A stretch of DNA of 64,000 nt from Streptomyces sp. NBC_00247 (GTDB taxonomy: Bacteria; Actinomycetota; Actinomycetes; Streptomycetales; Streptomycetaceae). Below the pieces are notes generated by a model. It was given only the letters and a program-made list of their open reading frames with translations, made no database searches and was not told the origin of the DNA. Shown here in pieces: positions 1 to 8,610 of the stretch; position 1 is the first letter of the stretch; each line of letters begins with the position of its first letter. The stretch spans positions 5,414,001 through 5,478,000 of the forward strand of contig NZ_CP108093.1 in assembly GCF_036188265.1 (NCBI RefSeq), in the 5' to 3' direction. Position numbers and translations under genes: made by a program.

Positions 1-43
1 CGACCTGGCCTTCCTCGTCGCGGAGATGTACCGCGACCAGTAA
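1..43 (+). CDS. Class II DAHP synthase, C-terminal end only
   Basis: Only the last 13 codons are present, ending DLAFLVAEMYRDQ and a TAA stop. The tail closely matches what I remember of the C-terminus of actinobacterial type II 3-deoxy-D-arabino-heptulosonate-7-phosphate synthase (M. tuberculosis AroG ends ELAFLVAEMLRD), the first enzyme of the shikimate pathway. The neighbouring gene order supports this. The rest of the gene lies outside the window, so the call rests on a short match plus synteny. Confidence 0.7.
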   Translation, partial: DLAFLVAEMYRDQ

Positions 44-68
44 GTCCTGAAGATCGCGGAACGCGACA

Positions 69-101
69 GTGGGGCACGGATCCATGTGATCCGTGCCCCA
101 C
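69..101 (+). terminator. Rho-independent-type terminator after DAHP synthase
   Basis: A perfect 14-bp stem (GTGGGGCACGGATC, 69-82, and its complement, 88-101) closes a 5-nt loop 25 bases after the stop codon. There is no long U tract, as is common in Streptomyces. Confidence 0.85.
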
Positions 102-138
102 GGGCATTCCGGGGCTTTTGCCCACCGGCTCCGATGGG

Positions 139-157
139 TAAGGTAAGGGTTGCCTCA
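139..157 (+). promoter_or_regulatory. Candidate iron box (DmdR/IdeR-type operator) before the Bfd-like gene
   Basis: The 19-mer starting TAAGGTAAGGGTTGCC matches 13 of 19 positions of the remembered consensus TTAGGTTAGGCTAACCTAA. It lies about 45 bases before the start of a bacterioferritin-associated ferredoxin gene, where DmdR1-type iron control is expected. Binding has not been shown. Confidence 0.55.
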
Positions 158-201
158 CCGCGTCGGGAGGTGCTCCGCACGCTCCCCGGGAGGTGAACCG
201 C

Positions 202-468
202 ATGTACGTCTGCTCCTGCTTCGGCGTCACCGAACAGCAGGTGAAGCAGCATGCGGCGGCCGGGGCCTGCACTCCCCGGCAGATCGCCTCCGCCTGCAAG
301 GCCGGCACCGACTGCGGCGGCTGCGTCCGCCGCATCCAGGCGCTGCTGGGCCGCGGCGAGTCCCCGCGCCGGGAGCTGCTGGAACGTCGCGCCGACCCGT
401 CGGCCGCCTCCGCGGGCCTGCCGGCCGCCGCGGACCCGCTGGAGACCGCGTACCCCGAAGCCGCCTGA
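202..468 (+). CDS. bfd: Bacterioferritin-associated ferredoxin-like [2Fe-2S] protein
   Basis: The 88-residue protein begins MYVCSCFGVTEQQV and has a BFD-like Fer2 domain: C4 and C6 near the N-terminus, then C-x2-C in the segment GTDCGGCV. These four cysteines would bind a 2Fe-2S cluster. In the family, Bfd donates electrons to bacterioferritin to release stored iron. The ATG at 202 was chosen over a GTG at 193 because GGGAGG sits 8 bases before it. The C-terminal 35 residues are Ala/Pro-rich and extend past the usual 64-residue E. coli Bfd. It converges on the bacterioferritin gene, 34 bases apart, and has a candidate iron box upstream. Confidence 0.85.
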   Translation: MYVCSCFGVTEQQVKQHAAAGACTPRQIASACKAGTDCGGCVRRIQALLGRGESPRRELLERRADPSAASAGLPAAADPLETAYPEAA

Positions 469-502
469 GCTGAGCCGTACGCTTTCGCGCGATCCGTGGA
501 CG

Positions 503-982
503 TCAGCCCTCCGGCTGCTCGATCTGCTGGGCGATGTAGAGGGGCTCGCCGAGCTTCTCCACCAGCTCCAGCTGGGTGTCCAGGTAGTCGATGTGGTGTT
601 CCTCGTCCTCCAGGATCGACTCGAAGATGTTGGCCGAGGTGATGTCGCCCTTGGCCCGCATGACCTCGATACCGCGCTTGAGGCGGTCGATCGCCTCCAC
701 CTCCACCTGGCGGTCGGCCTGGAACATCTCCGTCACGGTCTGGCCGACCCGCACGTGGAAGAGGCGCTGGTAGTTCGGGAGGCCGTCGAGGAAGAGAATC
801 CGGTCGGTCAGGATCTCCGCGTGCTTCATCTCGTCGAACGACTCGGCCCGGGTGTACTTGGCGAGCTTCGTCCAGCCGAAGTTGTCCTGCATCTTCGCGT
901 GCAGGAAGTACTGGTTGATGGCAGTCAGTTCGGCCGTCAGCTGTTCGTTCAGGAACTCGATGACCTCGGGGTCGCCCTGCAT
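503..982 (-). CDS. bfr: Bacterioferritin
   Basis: This 159-residue protein has the length of E. coli Bfr and every ferroxidase ligand at the E. coli position: E18, E51, H54, E94, E127 and H130. M52, the axial haem ligand, is also present. It assembles as a 24-mer cage that oxidises Fe(II) and stores ferric mineral. The start ATG follows GGAAGGAG; a longer open frame upstream has no such support. It faces the Bfd-like gene, its likely electron donor. The pair may be under the same iron control, although I saw an iron-box-like site only before the partner. Confidence 0.96.
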   Translation of the reverse strand: MQGDPEVIEFLNEQLTAELTAINQYFLHAKMQDNFGWTKLAKYTRAESFDEMKHAEILTDRILFLDGLPNYQRLFHVRVGQTVTEMFQADRQVEVEAIDRLKRGIEVMRAKGDITSANIFESILEDEEHHIDYLDTQLELVEKLGEPLYIAQQIEQPEG

Positions 983-1135
983 CGCAGAGGCTCCTTCCAA
1001 CCGGTGTACCGGACAGTTGCGCAGATCCTCGCACCGCACCCCCCGGGCGTCCAGTAAGTGCATGCTTAGTACGAGTTGCGCCATTCGCTTCGTCCCTGGT
1101 CATCACCACCCCTGCCTGTCTGTCACCATGGAGGC

Positions 1136-1768
1136 ATGGGTCAGCCGGAGAGTGAGGGGTACCGCGCAGCGGGGCAGTCCGAGCTTCCGCCGGGCCAGCG
1201 ACTGCAACGCGGGTGGCCGGTGACCCACTATGGTCCCGTACCCAAATTCCGCCCCGAACGCTGGGAATTCCGGGTCTTCGGAGCCACCGCCGACGGTGAG
1301 AAGCGCTGCTGGAACCACGAGGAGTTCTCGGAACTCCCGTTCTCCTCGGTCGTCGCCGATCTGCACTGCGTGACCAAGTTCTCCATGCTGGGCTCCGAGT
1401 GGGGCGGCGTGCCCGCCTCGGTCGTCCTCGGTCTCGCCCCGCCCGCCGACGACGTCACCCATGTGATGGTCTGGGCCGAGTACGGCTTCTCCTCGAACCT
1501 CCGGCTCGCCGACTTCGCCTCGGAGCGCACCCTCTTCGCCACCCACAAGGACGGCGAACTCCTCACCGCCGAGCACGGCTTCCCACTGCGCCTGGTCGTC
1601 CCGCACCTGTACGCCTGGAAGGGCCCGAAGTGGGTCCGCGGCGTCGAGTACATGACGGCCGACCGCCGCGGTTTCTGGGAGGAGCGCGGCTACCACAACA
1701 TCGGCGATCCGTGGAGCGAGCAGCGCTACTCCTACCAGGAGAAGCCCGGCGACGGCCCGGAGCTCTGA
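1136..1768 (+). CDS. SUOX-fold molybdopterin-dependent oxidoreductase
   Basis: The 210-residue protein carries a single oxidoreductase molybdopterin-binding domain of the sulfite oxidase/YedY fold. The Cys in DLHCVTKFSMLGSEWGGV is the expected thiolate ligand to the Mo-pyranopterin. The C-terminal aromatic motifs (GPKWVRGVEYM, GFWEERGYHNIGDPW) are typical of the stand-alone bacterial subfamily. There is no signal peptide, haem domain or membrane partner next to it, so the electron acceptor and substrate are unknown. The start ATG at 1136 has GGAGG only one base away, so translation may begin a little elsewhere. It is divergent from bfr. Confidence 0.8.
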   Translation: MGQPESEGYRAAGQSELPPGQRLQRGWPVTHYGPVPKFRPERWEFRVFGATADGEKRCWNHEEFSELPFSSVVADLHCVTKFSMLGSEWGGVPASVVLGLAPPADDVTHVMVWAEYGFSSNLRLADFASERTLFATHKDGELLTAEHGFPLRLVVPHLYAWKGPKWVRGVEYMTADRRGFWEERGYHNIGDPWSEQRYSYQEKPGDGPEL

Positions 1769-1838
1769 GCCCGGGGCTTCCGAGACCGTGGCGTCCGAGA
1801 CCGTGGGGTCCGAGCCCGCGCCCCGGCCCCGCAGGGGA

Positions 1839-2708
1839 TCAGAGACTCGCGGAGGCCCGCAGTTCCTTGAGCCGCGCCACGTCCGCTGTGTGCCCCTCTT
1901 TCCCGCCCGGCGTCTCGATGACCAGCGGCACCCCGGCCGTCGCCGGGTGCGCGAAGAGCTCGCGGAACGGCTCCGCGCCGATGTGGCCCGAGCCGATGTT
2001 CTCGTGCCGGTCCTTGTGGGCGCCGGCCACGTCCTTGGAGTCGTTGGCGTGGATCAGCTTCAGCCGCCCCTCGCCGACCGTCTCCACCAGCAGGTCCAGG
2101 GTCTGCCGCATCCCGGACGGGCCCGCCAGGTCGTGGCCCGCCGCGTAGATGTGGCAGGTGTCCAGGCAGACGCCCAGCTTGGGGTGGGAGTCCAGCGCCT
2201 CGAAGTACGGCCCGAAGTCCCAGGTCCGCGAGCAGAGCGAGGACCCCTGGCCGGCGGTGGACTCCAGCAGGAGATCAGGATCGTCGTCGTGGGTCAGCTC
2301 GTCCAGCAGCGGGAGCATGTGGTCGCGCACCTGCGCCAGCGCCTGCTCCCGGGGCCGGCCGCCCGTCGCCGATCCGGTGTGGACGACGACGCCCAGCGCG
2401 CCGATCTCGCGCGCCCTGCGCAGCGAGTGCCGCAGGGACTCCACGGACTTCTCCACGGTCGCCTCGGTGTGCGAGCCGAAGTTGATCAGATACGGGGCGT
2501 GCACGTACACGGGCATGGACCGGGCCGCGCACTCCTCGCGGAACAGCTCGTCCTGGTCGGGCTTGCCCGCCGGGGTGGCCCAGCCGCGCGGGTTCGCCAC
2601 GAAGACCTGGACGGTTTCGGCCGCCAGCTCGTCGGCGTACGCGATGCCGGTCCTCACCAGCCCGCCGGCCACCGGGACGTGTCCGCCCACCGGGTTGCGC
2701 ACGGTCAC
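1839..2708 (-). CDS. nfo: Endonuclease IV (deoxyribonuclease IV, AP endonuclease)
   Basis: The 289-residue TIM barrel has all nine metal ligands of the Nfo tri-zinc site: H70, H110, E149, D183, H186, H220, D233, H235 and E265. They sit in motifs such as LLLESTAG, CLDTCH, LIHAND and VIETPG. The enzyme cleaves the DNA backbone 5' to abasic sites in base excision repair. The GTG start overlaps the kinase stop (GTGA), so the two genes are translationally coupled and probably co-transcribed. Confidence 0.95.
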   Translation of the reverse strand: MTVRNPVGGHVPVAGGLVRTGIAYADELAAETVQVFVANPRGWATPAGKPDQDELFREECAARSMPVYVHAPYLINFGSHTEATVEKSVESLRHSLRRAREIGALGVVVHTGSATGGRPREQALAQVRDHMLPLLDELTHDDDPDLLLESTAGQGSSLCSRTWDFGPYFEALDSHPKLGVCLDTCHIYAAGHDLAGPSGMRQTLDLLVETVGEGRLKLIHANDSKDVAGAHKDRHENIGSGHIGAEPFRELFAHPATAGVPLVIETPGGKEGHTADVARLKELRASASL

Positions 2709-4654
2709 AGTCCCTTGGTCCTGATGGTGACGGTCGATCCCTCGGCCGCCCGGCCGCCGCCCTCGACGGACTGGCCGGCGACCGTGTCGCTGAAGGAGAG
2801 GAACGGCCGGTCGACCTTGACCTCGAACCCGGCGTCCTGAAGGATCTCCCGCGCCTCGTCCACGTCCTTGCCGGTGACGTCCGGTACCTCGATCATCCGT
2901 GGGCCCTTGGACACGGTGAGCTGGACGGTGTCCCCCTCGGCCGCCTCGGCGCCGGGGTCGGGGGTCTGCTCGGCGACGTCTCCGGCCACCTCGGGGGAGT
3001 TGATCCGGCCGGGCTTCACCTCGGCCTTGAGCCCTTCCTCCTCCAGGGCGGCGGTGGCGTCCTCGACGGAGAGCCCGGAGACGTCCGGAACGTCGACGGG
3101 GGAGCCCTTGCTCACGACCAGCGCCACGGCGGAGTCCGGGTGGCGCCCGGTGCCGGCCCCGGGGTCCGTACGGACCACCTCGCCGCGCCCGACGTCCTCG
3201 CTGAACTCCCGGGTCACCATGCCCGGAGCCAGGCCGGCCTCCTTCAGGGTCCGGCGCGCGTCGGCCAGGGAGGTGCCCGCCACGTCCGGGACCTCCACGA
3301 TCTCCGGGCCGCGCGAGACGACCAGTTTCACCGATTCGTTGCCCCTGACCCGGTCGCCGGGCGCGGGGTCGCTGCTGATCACCGAACCCCGGTCGACCGT
3401 GTCGCTGTAGGCCTTGTCGACGGACTTCACGTCGAGCCCGGCCTCGTCGAGCCGCTTCTCGGCGGCCTCCTGGGGCTGGCCGAGGAGCGAGGGGACCTGG
3501 GTGAACTGACCCGAGTTGATGTACCAGACACCGCTGCCGACCAGCAGCACCACCACCAGGGTGGCGACCGAGGCCCAGACCCTGCGGCGCGGGCCGCCCC
3601 CGGGACGTTCCGCCCGCCCGGTCCGACCGTTCCGCCGGGGCCGCAGGGGCGCGTCCGAGGGGGTGACGGTGGCGGGCATCTCCAGCCGGCTCGTCCGGTC
3701 GGTGGCGCCCCGGCCCTCGGCCACGGCACGGGGCAGCACGCTCGTACGGTCCTCGGCGCCGGAGGCGGCCGGGGCGAGCGCCTGCGGCGGTACGGCGTCC
3801 AGCTCGGCGTCGCTGAGCAGGGCCCGGGCTTCGAGGGTCTCGGAGAGCAGCACCACCGCGTCCTGCGCGCGGGCCCGGGCGTCGCGCGCGGTGGCCCCCG
3901 CGACCAGCGCGTCCAGCGCCGGGGAGAGCCCGGGCACGGCGGCGGACGGCGGGGGGACGTCCTGGTTGAGGTGCTGGTAGATGATCTGGGCGGCGTTCTC
4001 GCCGGTGTGCGGCTTGGTGCCGGTCAGCATCTCGTACAGCACCACACCGCAGGCGTAGACGTCCGAGCGGGTGTCCGCCGTGCCGTGCTCGATCTGCTCC
4101 GGGGCGAGGTAGGACACCGTGCCCAGCAGGGATCCGGTGGTGTCGGTGGCGGTGCCGACCGCGCGCACCAGCCCGAAGTCGGCGACCTTCACCCAGCCGT
4201 CGTCCCCGATCAGGACGTTCTCCGGCTTCATGTCGCGGTGCACGAACCCGGCCCGGTGCGCGGCGCCCAGCGCGGCCAGCACCGGCTCCAGGATGTCGAG
4301 CGCGGCGCGCGGCTGGAGGGCCCCGCGCTCCCGCAGCACCTCACGGAGCGTGCAGCCCGCGACGTACTCCATGGCGAGGTAGACGTAAGCGCCCTCGGCA
4401 CCCTGGTCGAAGACGGAGACCACGTTGGGGTGCGCGAGGCGTGCCACCGACTTCGCCTCACGGATGAAGCGTTCGACGAAGGAGGCGTCGGCCGCGAGCG
4501 CGGGGTGCATCACCTTGAGGGCGAGCACCCGGTCGAGCCGGATGTCCACGGCCCGGTAGACCGTGGCCATCCCGCCCACGGCGATGCGCGCCTCGACGCG
4601 GTAGCGGCCGTCGAGCAGCCGTCCGAGCAGCGGGTCCTGGAGGGTCGTGTCCAC
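2705..4654 (-). CDS. PASTA-domain Ser/Thr protein kinase (PknB/PknL type)
   Basis: The 649-residue protein has a Hanks-type kinase domain (about 17-280) with catalytic Lys47, Glu66, HRD Asp141 and DFG Asp159. A linker rich in Pro and Arg follows, then one membrane helix (about 374-392), then four extracytoplasmic PASTA repeats, each with a V-P-x-(V/L) start. PASTA repeats bind muropeptides or lipid II, so the kinase probably couples wall state to phosphorylation. It is the second kinase type expected next to an nfo/metF region: the M. tuberculosis kinase in this position is PknL, which as I remember lacks PASTA repeats. The start is GTG. It is coupled to nfo downstream. Confidence 0.95.
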   Translation of the reverse strand: MDTTLQDPLLGRLLDGRYRVEARIAVGGMATVYRAVDIRLDRVLALKVMHPALAADASFVERFIREAKSVARLAHPNVVSVFDQGAEGAYVYLAMEYVAGCTLREVLRERGALQPRAALDILEPVLAALGAAHRAGFVHRDMKPENVLIGDDGWVKVADFGLVRAVGTATDTTGSLLGTVSYLAPEQIEHGTADTRSDVYACGVVLYEMLTGTKPHTGENAAQIIYQHLNQDVPPPSAAVPGLSPALDALVAGATARDARARAQDAVVLLSETLEARALLSDAELDAVPPQALAPAASGAEDRTSVLPRAVAEGRGATDRTSRLEMPATVTPSDAPLRPRRNGRTGRAERPGGGPRRRVWASVATLVVVLLVGSGVWYINSGQFTQVPSLLGQPQEAAEKRLDEAGLDVKSVDKAYSDTVDRGSVISSDPAPGDRVRGNESVKLVVSRGPEIVEVPDVAGTSLADARRTLKEAGLAPGMVTREFSEDVGRGEVVRTDPGAGTGRHPDSAVALVVSKGSPVDVPDVSGLSVEDATAALEEEGLKAEVKPGRINSPEVAGDVAEQTPDPGAEAAEGDTVQLTVSKGPRMIEVPDVTGKDVDEAREILQDAGFEVKVDRPFLSFSDTVAGQSVEGGGRAAEGSTVTIRTKGL

Positions 4655-4745
4655 CCGACGAGTCTACGAGCCGCCGCGGACACCCCGGGCGCCCCGGAGC
4701 GGGCCCGGGGCCGTATCGCAGCCGAGCCGTGACACGCAGGACCCC

Positions 4746-5540
4746 TCAGAACGCCGGGCGCTCCGGGTCCAGGACCGCGCGGCCCTCCACCGGGGAGGAC
4801 GCATCGGCGAAGTGCCGGCGGGGGATGCGGCCCGCCCGGCGGGCGAGACGGCCGCCGTCCACCGCGTGCCGCATCGCCGACGCCATCAGCTCCGGCTCCT
4901 GGGCCCGGGTCACCGCCGAGGCGAGCATCACGGCCGCGCACCCCAGCTCCATGGCCAGCGCCGCGTCCGAGGCGGTGCCCGCCCCGGCGTCCAGGATCAC
5001 CGGGACCCCGGCCCGCTCCACGATCAGCTCGAAGTTGTGCGGGTTGCGGATGCCGAGCCCGGAGCCGATGGGGGAGCCGAGCGGCATGACCGCCGCGCAG
5101 CCCACGTCCTCCAGCTTCCGTGCGAGGACCGGATCGTCGTTGGTGTAGGGCAGCACCGTGAACCCGTCGTCGACCAGGATCTCCGCCGCGTCCAGCAGCT
5201 CGACGGGGTCCGGCAGCAGGGTCCGCTCGTCGGCCACCACCTCCAGCTTGACCCAGTCCGTGCCGAGGGCCTCCCGGGCCAGCCGGGCGGTCAGCACCGC
5301 CTCGCCCGCGGTGAAGCAGCCCGCCGTGTTGGGCAGCACCCGGATCGAGAGGCGCTCCAGCACGGAGAGGACCGAGCCCTGCACGGTCGGGTCCAGCCTC
5401 CGCATCGCGACGGTGGTCAGCTCGGTGCCGGACGCGACGAGCGCCCGCTCCAGCACGTCCAGGCTGGGGGCGCCGCCGGTACCCATGATCAGCCGGGACG
5501 AGAACTCGTGTCCGCCCAGGTGGAAGAGATCGTCGGACAT
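4746..5540 (-). CDS. thiG: Thiazole synthase ThiG
   Basis: The 264-residue (beta/alpha)8 enzyme condenses deoxyxylulose 5-phosphate, dehydroglycine and ThiS thiocarboxylate into the thiamine thiazole phosphate. K98 in DWVKLEVV is the expected Schiff-base lysine, and GSPIGSG and DAGAGTASDA are phosphate-binding loops. The start ATG lies 2 bases after the thiS stop. It is the last gene of the riboswitch-controlled thiO-thiS-thiG operon. Confidence 0.95.
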   Translation of the reverse strand: MSDDLFHLGGHEFSSRLIMGTGGAPSLDVLERALVASGTELTTVAMRRLDPTVQGSVLSVLERLSIRVLPNTAGCFTAGEAVLTARLAREALGTDWVKLEVVADERTLLPDPVELLDAAEILVDDGFTVLPYTNDDPVLARKLEDVGCAAVMPLGSPIGSGLGIRNPHNFELIVERAGVPVILDAGAGTASDAALAMELGCAAVMLASAVTRAQEPELMASAMRHAVDGGRLARRAGRIPRRHFADASSPVEGRAVLDPERPAF

Positions 5541-5542
5541 GG

Positions 5543-5785
5543 TCAGCCTCCCTGCACCGCGGTGAGGACCTCGACGCGGTCGCCCCCGGCGAGCGGGGTG
5601 GTGTCCCACGCCGAGCGCGGCACCACGCTCTCGTTGACGGCGGCGGCGACCCCCGAGGGAGCCCGGGTCAGGGACGCCACCAGGGAGCCCAGGGTGGTGC
5701 CGGCGGCGACCTCGCGCGGGTCACCGTTGACGGAGACGGACACCCCGCGGGTCACGGCGGTCGGTCCGGACAGGTGGTCGGTCAT
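5543..5785 (-). CDS. thiS: Sulfur carrier protein ThiS
   Basis: This small ubiquitin-like protein ends in the diagnostic Gly-Gly (LTAVQGG), which is adenylated and thiocarboxylated to carry sulfur to ThiG. The ATG at 5785 overlaps the thiO stop (ATGA), giving 80 residues. A GTG further in, before VSVNGDPRE, would give the more usual 66 residues, so the first 14 residues are uncertain. Confidence 0.9.
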   Translation of the reverse strand: MTDHLSGPTAVTRGVSVSVNGDPREVAAGTTLGSLVASLTRAPSGVAAAVNESVVPRSAWDTTPLAGGDRVEVLTAVQGG

Positions 5786-7011
5786 GCGTACTGCTCCTCG
5801 CGCGCGGGGACGGTGGGGGTGGTGAAACGGTCCGGCGCGAACGGGCGGGCCACCTCCGGCAGCTCGCCGGTGGTCAGCGCGTGCGCCATGACGTCGCCGG
5901 TGACCGGGGTCAGCAGCACCCCGTTGCGGTGGTGGCCGGTGGCGACCAGCAGGCCCGGCAGCGCGGTCGGGCCGAGCACCGGCGCGTTGTCCGGGGTGGC
6001 GGGACGCAGCCCGGCCAGGGTCTCGGTGAGCGGGAGCTCGGTGATGCCCGGTACCAGCTCGTGGGCGTCGCGCAGCAGCTCGTACACCCCGCCCGCCGTC
6101 ACCGTGGTGTCCCAGCCCATTTCCTCGCTCGTCGCGCCGACGACCAGCTCGCCGTTCTCGCGCGGTACGAGGTACAGGTCCTGGCCCCGCACCACCGCGC
6201 GCACGGTCCGGCTGAGGAAGGGGGCGTACGCACGCGGCACGGTCAGCCGCAGCACCTGGCCCTTCACCGGGCGCACCGGCGGGGCGACACCCTCCGGCAG
6301 CCCGGGGAGCCTGCCACTGAGGCTCCCGGCGGCCAGCACGACCTGCCCGGCCGAGACCGCGGTGCCGTCCGCGAGCAGCGCCCCGGACGCCCGGCCGCGC
6401 GCCACCTCCAGCCGCTCGCAGGGGCTGCGGTGGAAGACCACCCCGGCCCGTTCGCAGGCCGCCAGCAGCGCCGCCGCCAGTCGGCGGGGGTCGACCTGGT
6501 GGTCGCCGTCCACCCGCAGCCCGCCCCGTACGCCCGGCGCCAGCATCGGCTCCAGCCGCCGGCATTCGCGCCCCGAGAGCCACTGCGAGTCGAGCCCGGA
6601 CCGCTCCTGGAGGGCGTGCAGTTCGCGCAGGTGCGCCCGGTCGTCGGAGTCCAGCGCCACCGCGAGGGTGCCGCAGGCGCGGAAGCCCGTCTCCCGGCCA
6701 CTCGCCGCCTCCAACTCCGCCACGAAGTCCGGGTAGCGCGCGGCGGAGGCGAGGTTGAGCCCGAGCAGCACCTGCTCGCCGTAGTGGAGTTCGGTGACGG
6801 CGGCCAGCATCCCGGCCGCCACCCGCGCGGCGCCGCCACCCGGTTCCGGATCGGCGACCGCGGTCCGCAGCCCCGCCCGTGTGGCCCGCCAGGCGGTCAC
6901 CAGGCCGATGATGCCGCCCCCGACGACGAGCACGTCGTACGAGGGCCCCCGGCGGCCGGCGGCAGTCGTGGCCCCGCTTTCGGCGGAAGCCGGTTCCCGT
7001 GAAGTACGCAT
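5782..7011 (-). CDS. thiO: Glycine oxidase ThiO
   Basis: The 409-residue FAD-dependent D-amino-acid-oxidase-family protein has an N-terminal Rossmann motif (VLVVGGGIIGLVTAW, about 27-41). It oxidises glycine to the imine used by ThiG. The C-terminal segment LRPATPDNAPVLGPT and GHHRNG are typical flavin-contacting motifs of the family. It is the first gene of the thiamine thiazole operon. Its SD (GGGAGGGG, 7021-7028) lies at the 3' edge of the TPP aptamer. Confidence 0.93.
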   Translation of the reverse strand: MRTSREPASAESGATTAAGRRGPSYDVLVVGGGIIGLVTAWRATRAGLRTAVADPEPGGGAARVAAGMLAAVTELHYGEQVLLGLNLASAARYPDFVAELEAASGRETGFRACGTLAVALDSDDRAHLRELHALQERSGLDSQWLSGRECRRLEPMLAPGVRGGLRVDGDHQVDPRRLAAALLAACERAGVVFHRSPCERLEVARGRASGALLADGTAVSAGQVVLAAGSLSGRLPGLPEGVAPPVRPVKGQVLRLTVPRAYAPFLSRTVRAVVRGQDLYLVPRENGELVVGATSEEMGWDTTVTAGGVYELLRDAHELVPGITELPLTETLAGLRPATPDNAPVLGPTALPGLLVATGHHRNGVLLTPVTGDVMAHALTTGELPEVARPFAPDRFTTPTVPAREEQYA

Positions 7012-7020
7012 GGATGTCCA

Positions 7021-7116
7021 GCCCCTCCCTTCGCCGGCATGACCCGGATCAGGTTCGTACGGTCGGAGGCCGCCAGCCTCCCTCTCAGCCCGGTTCGTCC
7101 GGGCTCCCGCGAGTGT
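7021..7116 (-). promoter_or_regulatory. TPP riboswitch (THI box) controlling thiOSG
   Basis: Read on the minus strand, the leader has the conserved TPP aptamer blocks: CGGGAGC, then GGGCTGAGAGGGAGG, then GAACCTGATCCGGGTCATGC and GCGAAGGGAGG. The last block runs straight into the thiO Shine-Dalgarno sequence, nine bases before the ATG. Ligand binding would therefore be expected to hide the SD, giving translational repression by thiamine pyrophosphate. Confidence 0.95.
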
Positions 7117-7224
7117 CTTTGCCCGGCCACCCTAGACCCCGGCGTCCGAGCCGCACGAAGGAGCCGCCGTTGAGCCGGGCCGACCCCTTGAACTGGCGGG
7201 GAGTCAGGTGCTTAAGGTGGGTAC

Positions 7225-8463
7225 GTGAGCGAACAGAGCGACCAGCGGGCGCCGGAGCACGGCGTCGTCATCGTCGGAGCGGGCATGGCGGGAGTGCAGA
7301 CCGCCGTGGCGCTGCGGGACGAGGGCTACACCGGGCCCGTCACCCTGATCGGCGCGGAGCCCCACCAGCCCTACGACCGGCCGCCGCTCTCCAAGGCCGT
7401 ACTGCTCGGCACCGCCGAACACTCCGCCTTCGGCATCGACTTCGAGGCCCTCGGCGTCCGCCTGCGCCTCGGGCTCTCCGTCGACGGCGTGCGTCCCGCC
7501 GACCGGGAGGTGGACACCGAGGCAGGCCCGGTGCCGTACGACGTGCTGGTCCTCGCCACCGGAGCCGAACCCCTGACGCTGCCCGGCTCCGAAGGGATTC
7601 CCGGCGTCCACCTGCTGCGCACCGTCGACGACGCCGCGCGGCTGCGGCCCGTCCTCGCCGAGAAGCACGACGTCGTCGTGGTCGGCGCGGGCTGGATCGG
7701 CGCCGAGTTCGCCACCGCCGCCCGTGCCGCAGGCTGCGCGGTCACCGTCGTGGAGGCCGCGGCCCGCCCGCTCGCCGGGGTACTGCCCGCCGAGGTCGCC
7801 GCCCCCATGGCCGACTGGTACGCCCGAGGCGGCGCCACGCTCCTCACCGGCGTCCGGGTCGACCGCGTCGAGACCGGCGCCGTGGTCCTCGCCGACGGGC
7901 GCAGGCTCCCGGCCGGCGCCGTGGTCGTCGGCATCGGCGCCCGCCCCGCCACCGACTGGCTCGCCGGCTCCGGCATCGCGCTCGGCGCGGACGGATCGGT
8001 CACCGCCGACGCCGCGCTGCGCACCTCGGCGCCCGGGGTGTACGCCGTCGGCGACTGCGCCTCGTACCCCTCCGCGCGCTACGGCGCACGGCTGCTGGTC
8101 CACCACTGGGACAACGCGCTCCAGGGCCCGCGTACCGTCGCCGCGGGCATCGCGGGGCCGGCCGCGGGGGGCGGGGCCCCGGAACCGTACGACCCGGTGC
8201 CGTACTTCTGGTCCGAGCAGTTCGGCCGCTTCGTCCAGTACGCCGGGCACCACGCGGACGCCGACACCCTGCTGTGGCGCGGCGACCCCGCAGACGGGGA
8301 GTGGACCGTGCTCTGGCTGCGCGACGGCGCGCTCGTCGCCCTGCTGGCGGTCGGCCGTCCGCGCGATCTCACCCAGGGACGCAGGCTCCTCGCCTCCGGC
8401 GGGACCGTCGACCCCGAGCGGGCCGCAGACCCCGCCGTACCCCTGAAGTCCGCCGTCCTCTGA
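7225..8463 (+). CDS. FAD-dependent NAD(P)H:ferredoxin/rubredoxin-type reductase
   Basis: The 412-residue protein has two nucleotide-binding folds: FAD at VVIVGAGMAGVQTAVALR (about 14-31) and NAD(P)H at VVVVGAGWIGAEFATAAR (about 152-169). A second FAD motif is TSAPGVYAVGDCA. The C-terminal part (YFWSEQFGRFVQYAG onward) matches the Reductase_C domain of ferredoxin reductases. There is no redox-active CxxxxC, which excludes disulfide reductases. The physiological electron acceptor cannot be told; no ferredoxin or P450 gene is next to it. The GTG start is divergent from thiO, 213 bases away. Confidence 0.88.
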   Translation: MSEQSDQRAPEHGVVIVGAGMAGVQTAVALRDEGYTGPVTLIGAEPHQPYDRPPLSKAVLLGTAEHSAFGIDFEALGVRLRLGLSVDGVRPADREVDTEAGPVPYDVLVLATGAEPLTLPGSEGIPGVHLLRTVDDAARLRPVLAEKHDVVVVGAGWIGAEFATAARAAGCAVTVVEAAARPLAGVLPAEVAAPMADWYARGGATLLTGVRVDRVETGAVVLADGRRLPAGAVVVGIGARPATDWLAGSGIALGADGSVTADAALRTSAPGVYAVGDCASYPSARYGARLLVHHWDNALQGPRTVAAGIAGPAAGGGAPEPYDPVPYFWSEQFGRFVQYAGHHADADTLLWRGDPADGEWTVLWLRDGALVALLAVGRPRDLTQGRRLLASGGTVDPERAADPAVPLKSAVL

Positions 8464-8610
8464 GCCCCCGGCGGGGACCCGGGACCGGCCCCCACGCACC
8501 CGGCCGGCCCGTGCCGGACCCCGGTGCGACCTGCGCGGACGCCATCCTGACACGGTCCGTACGGTCGGCCCGGCTACCGGCTGTCGGTCCCAGATGGCAC
8601 GCTTGTCCTC

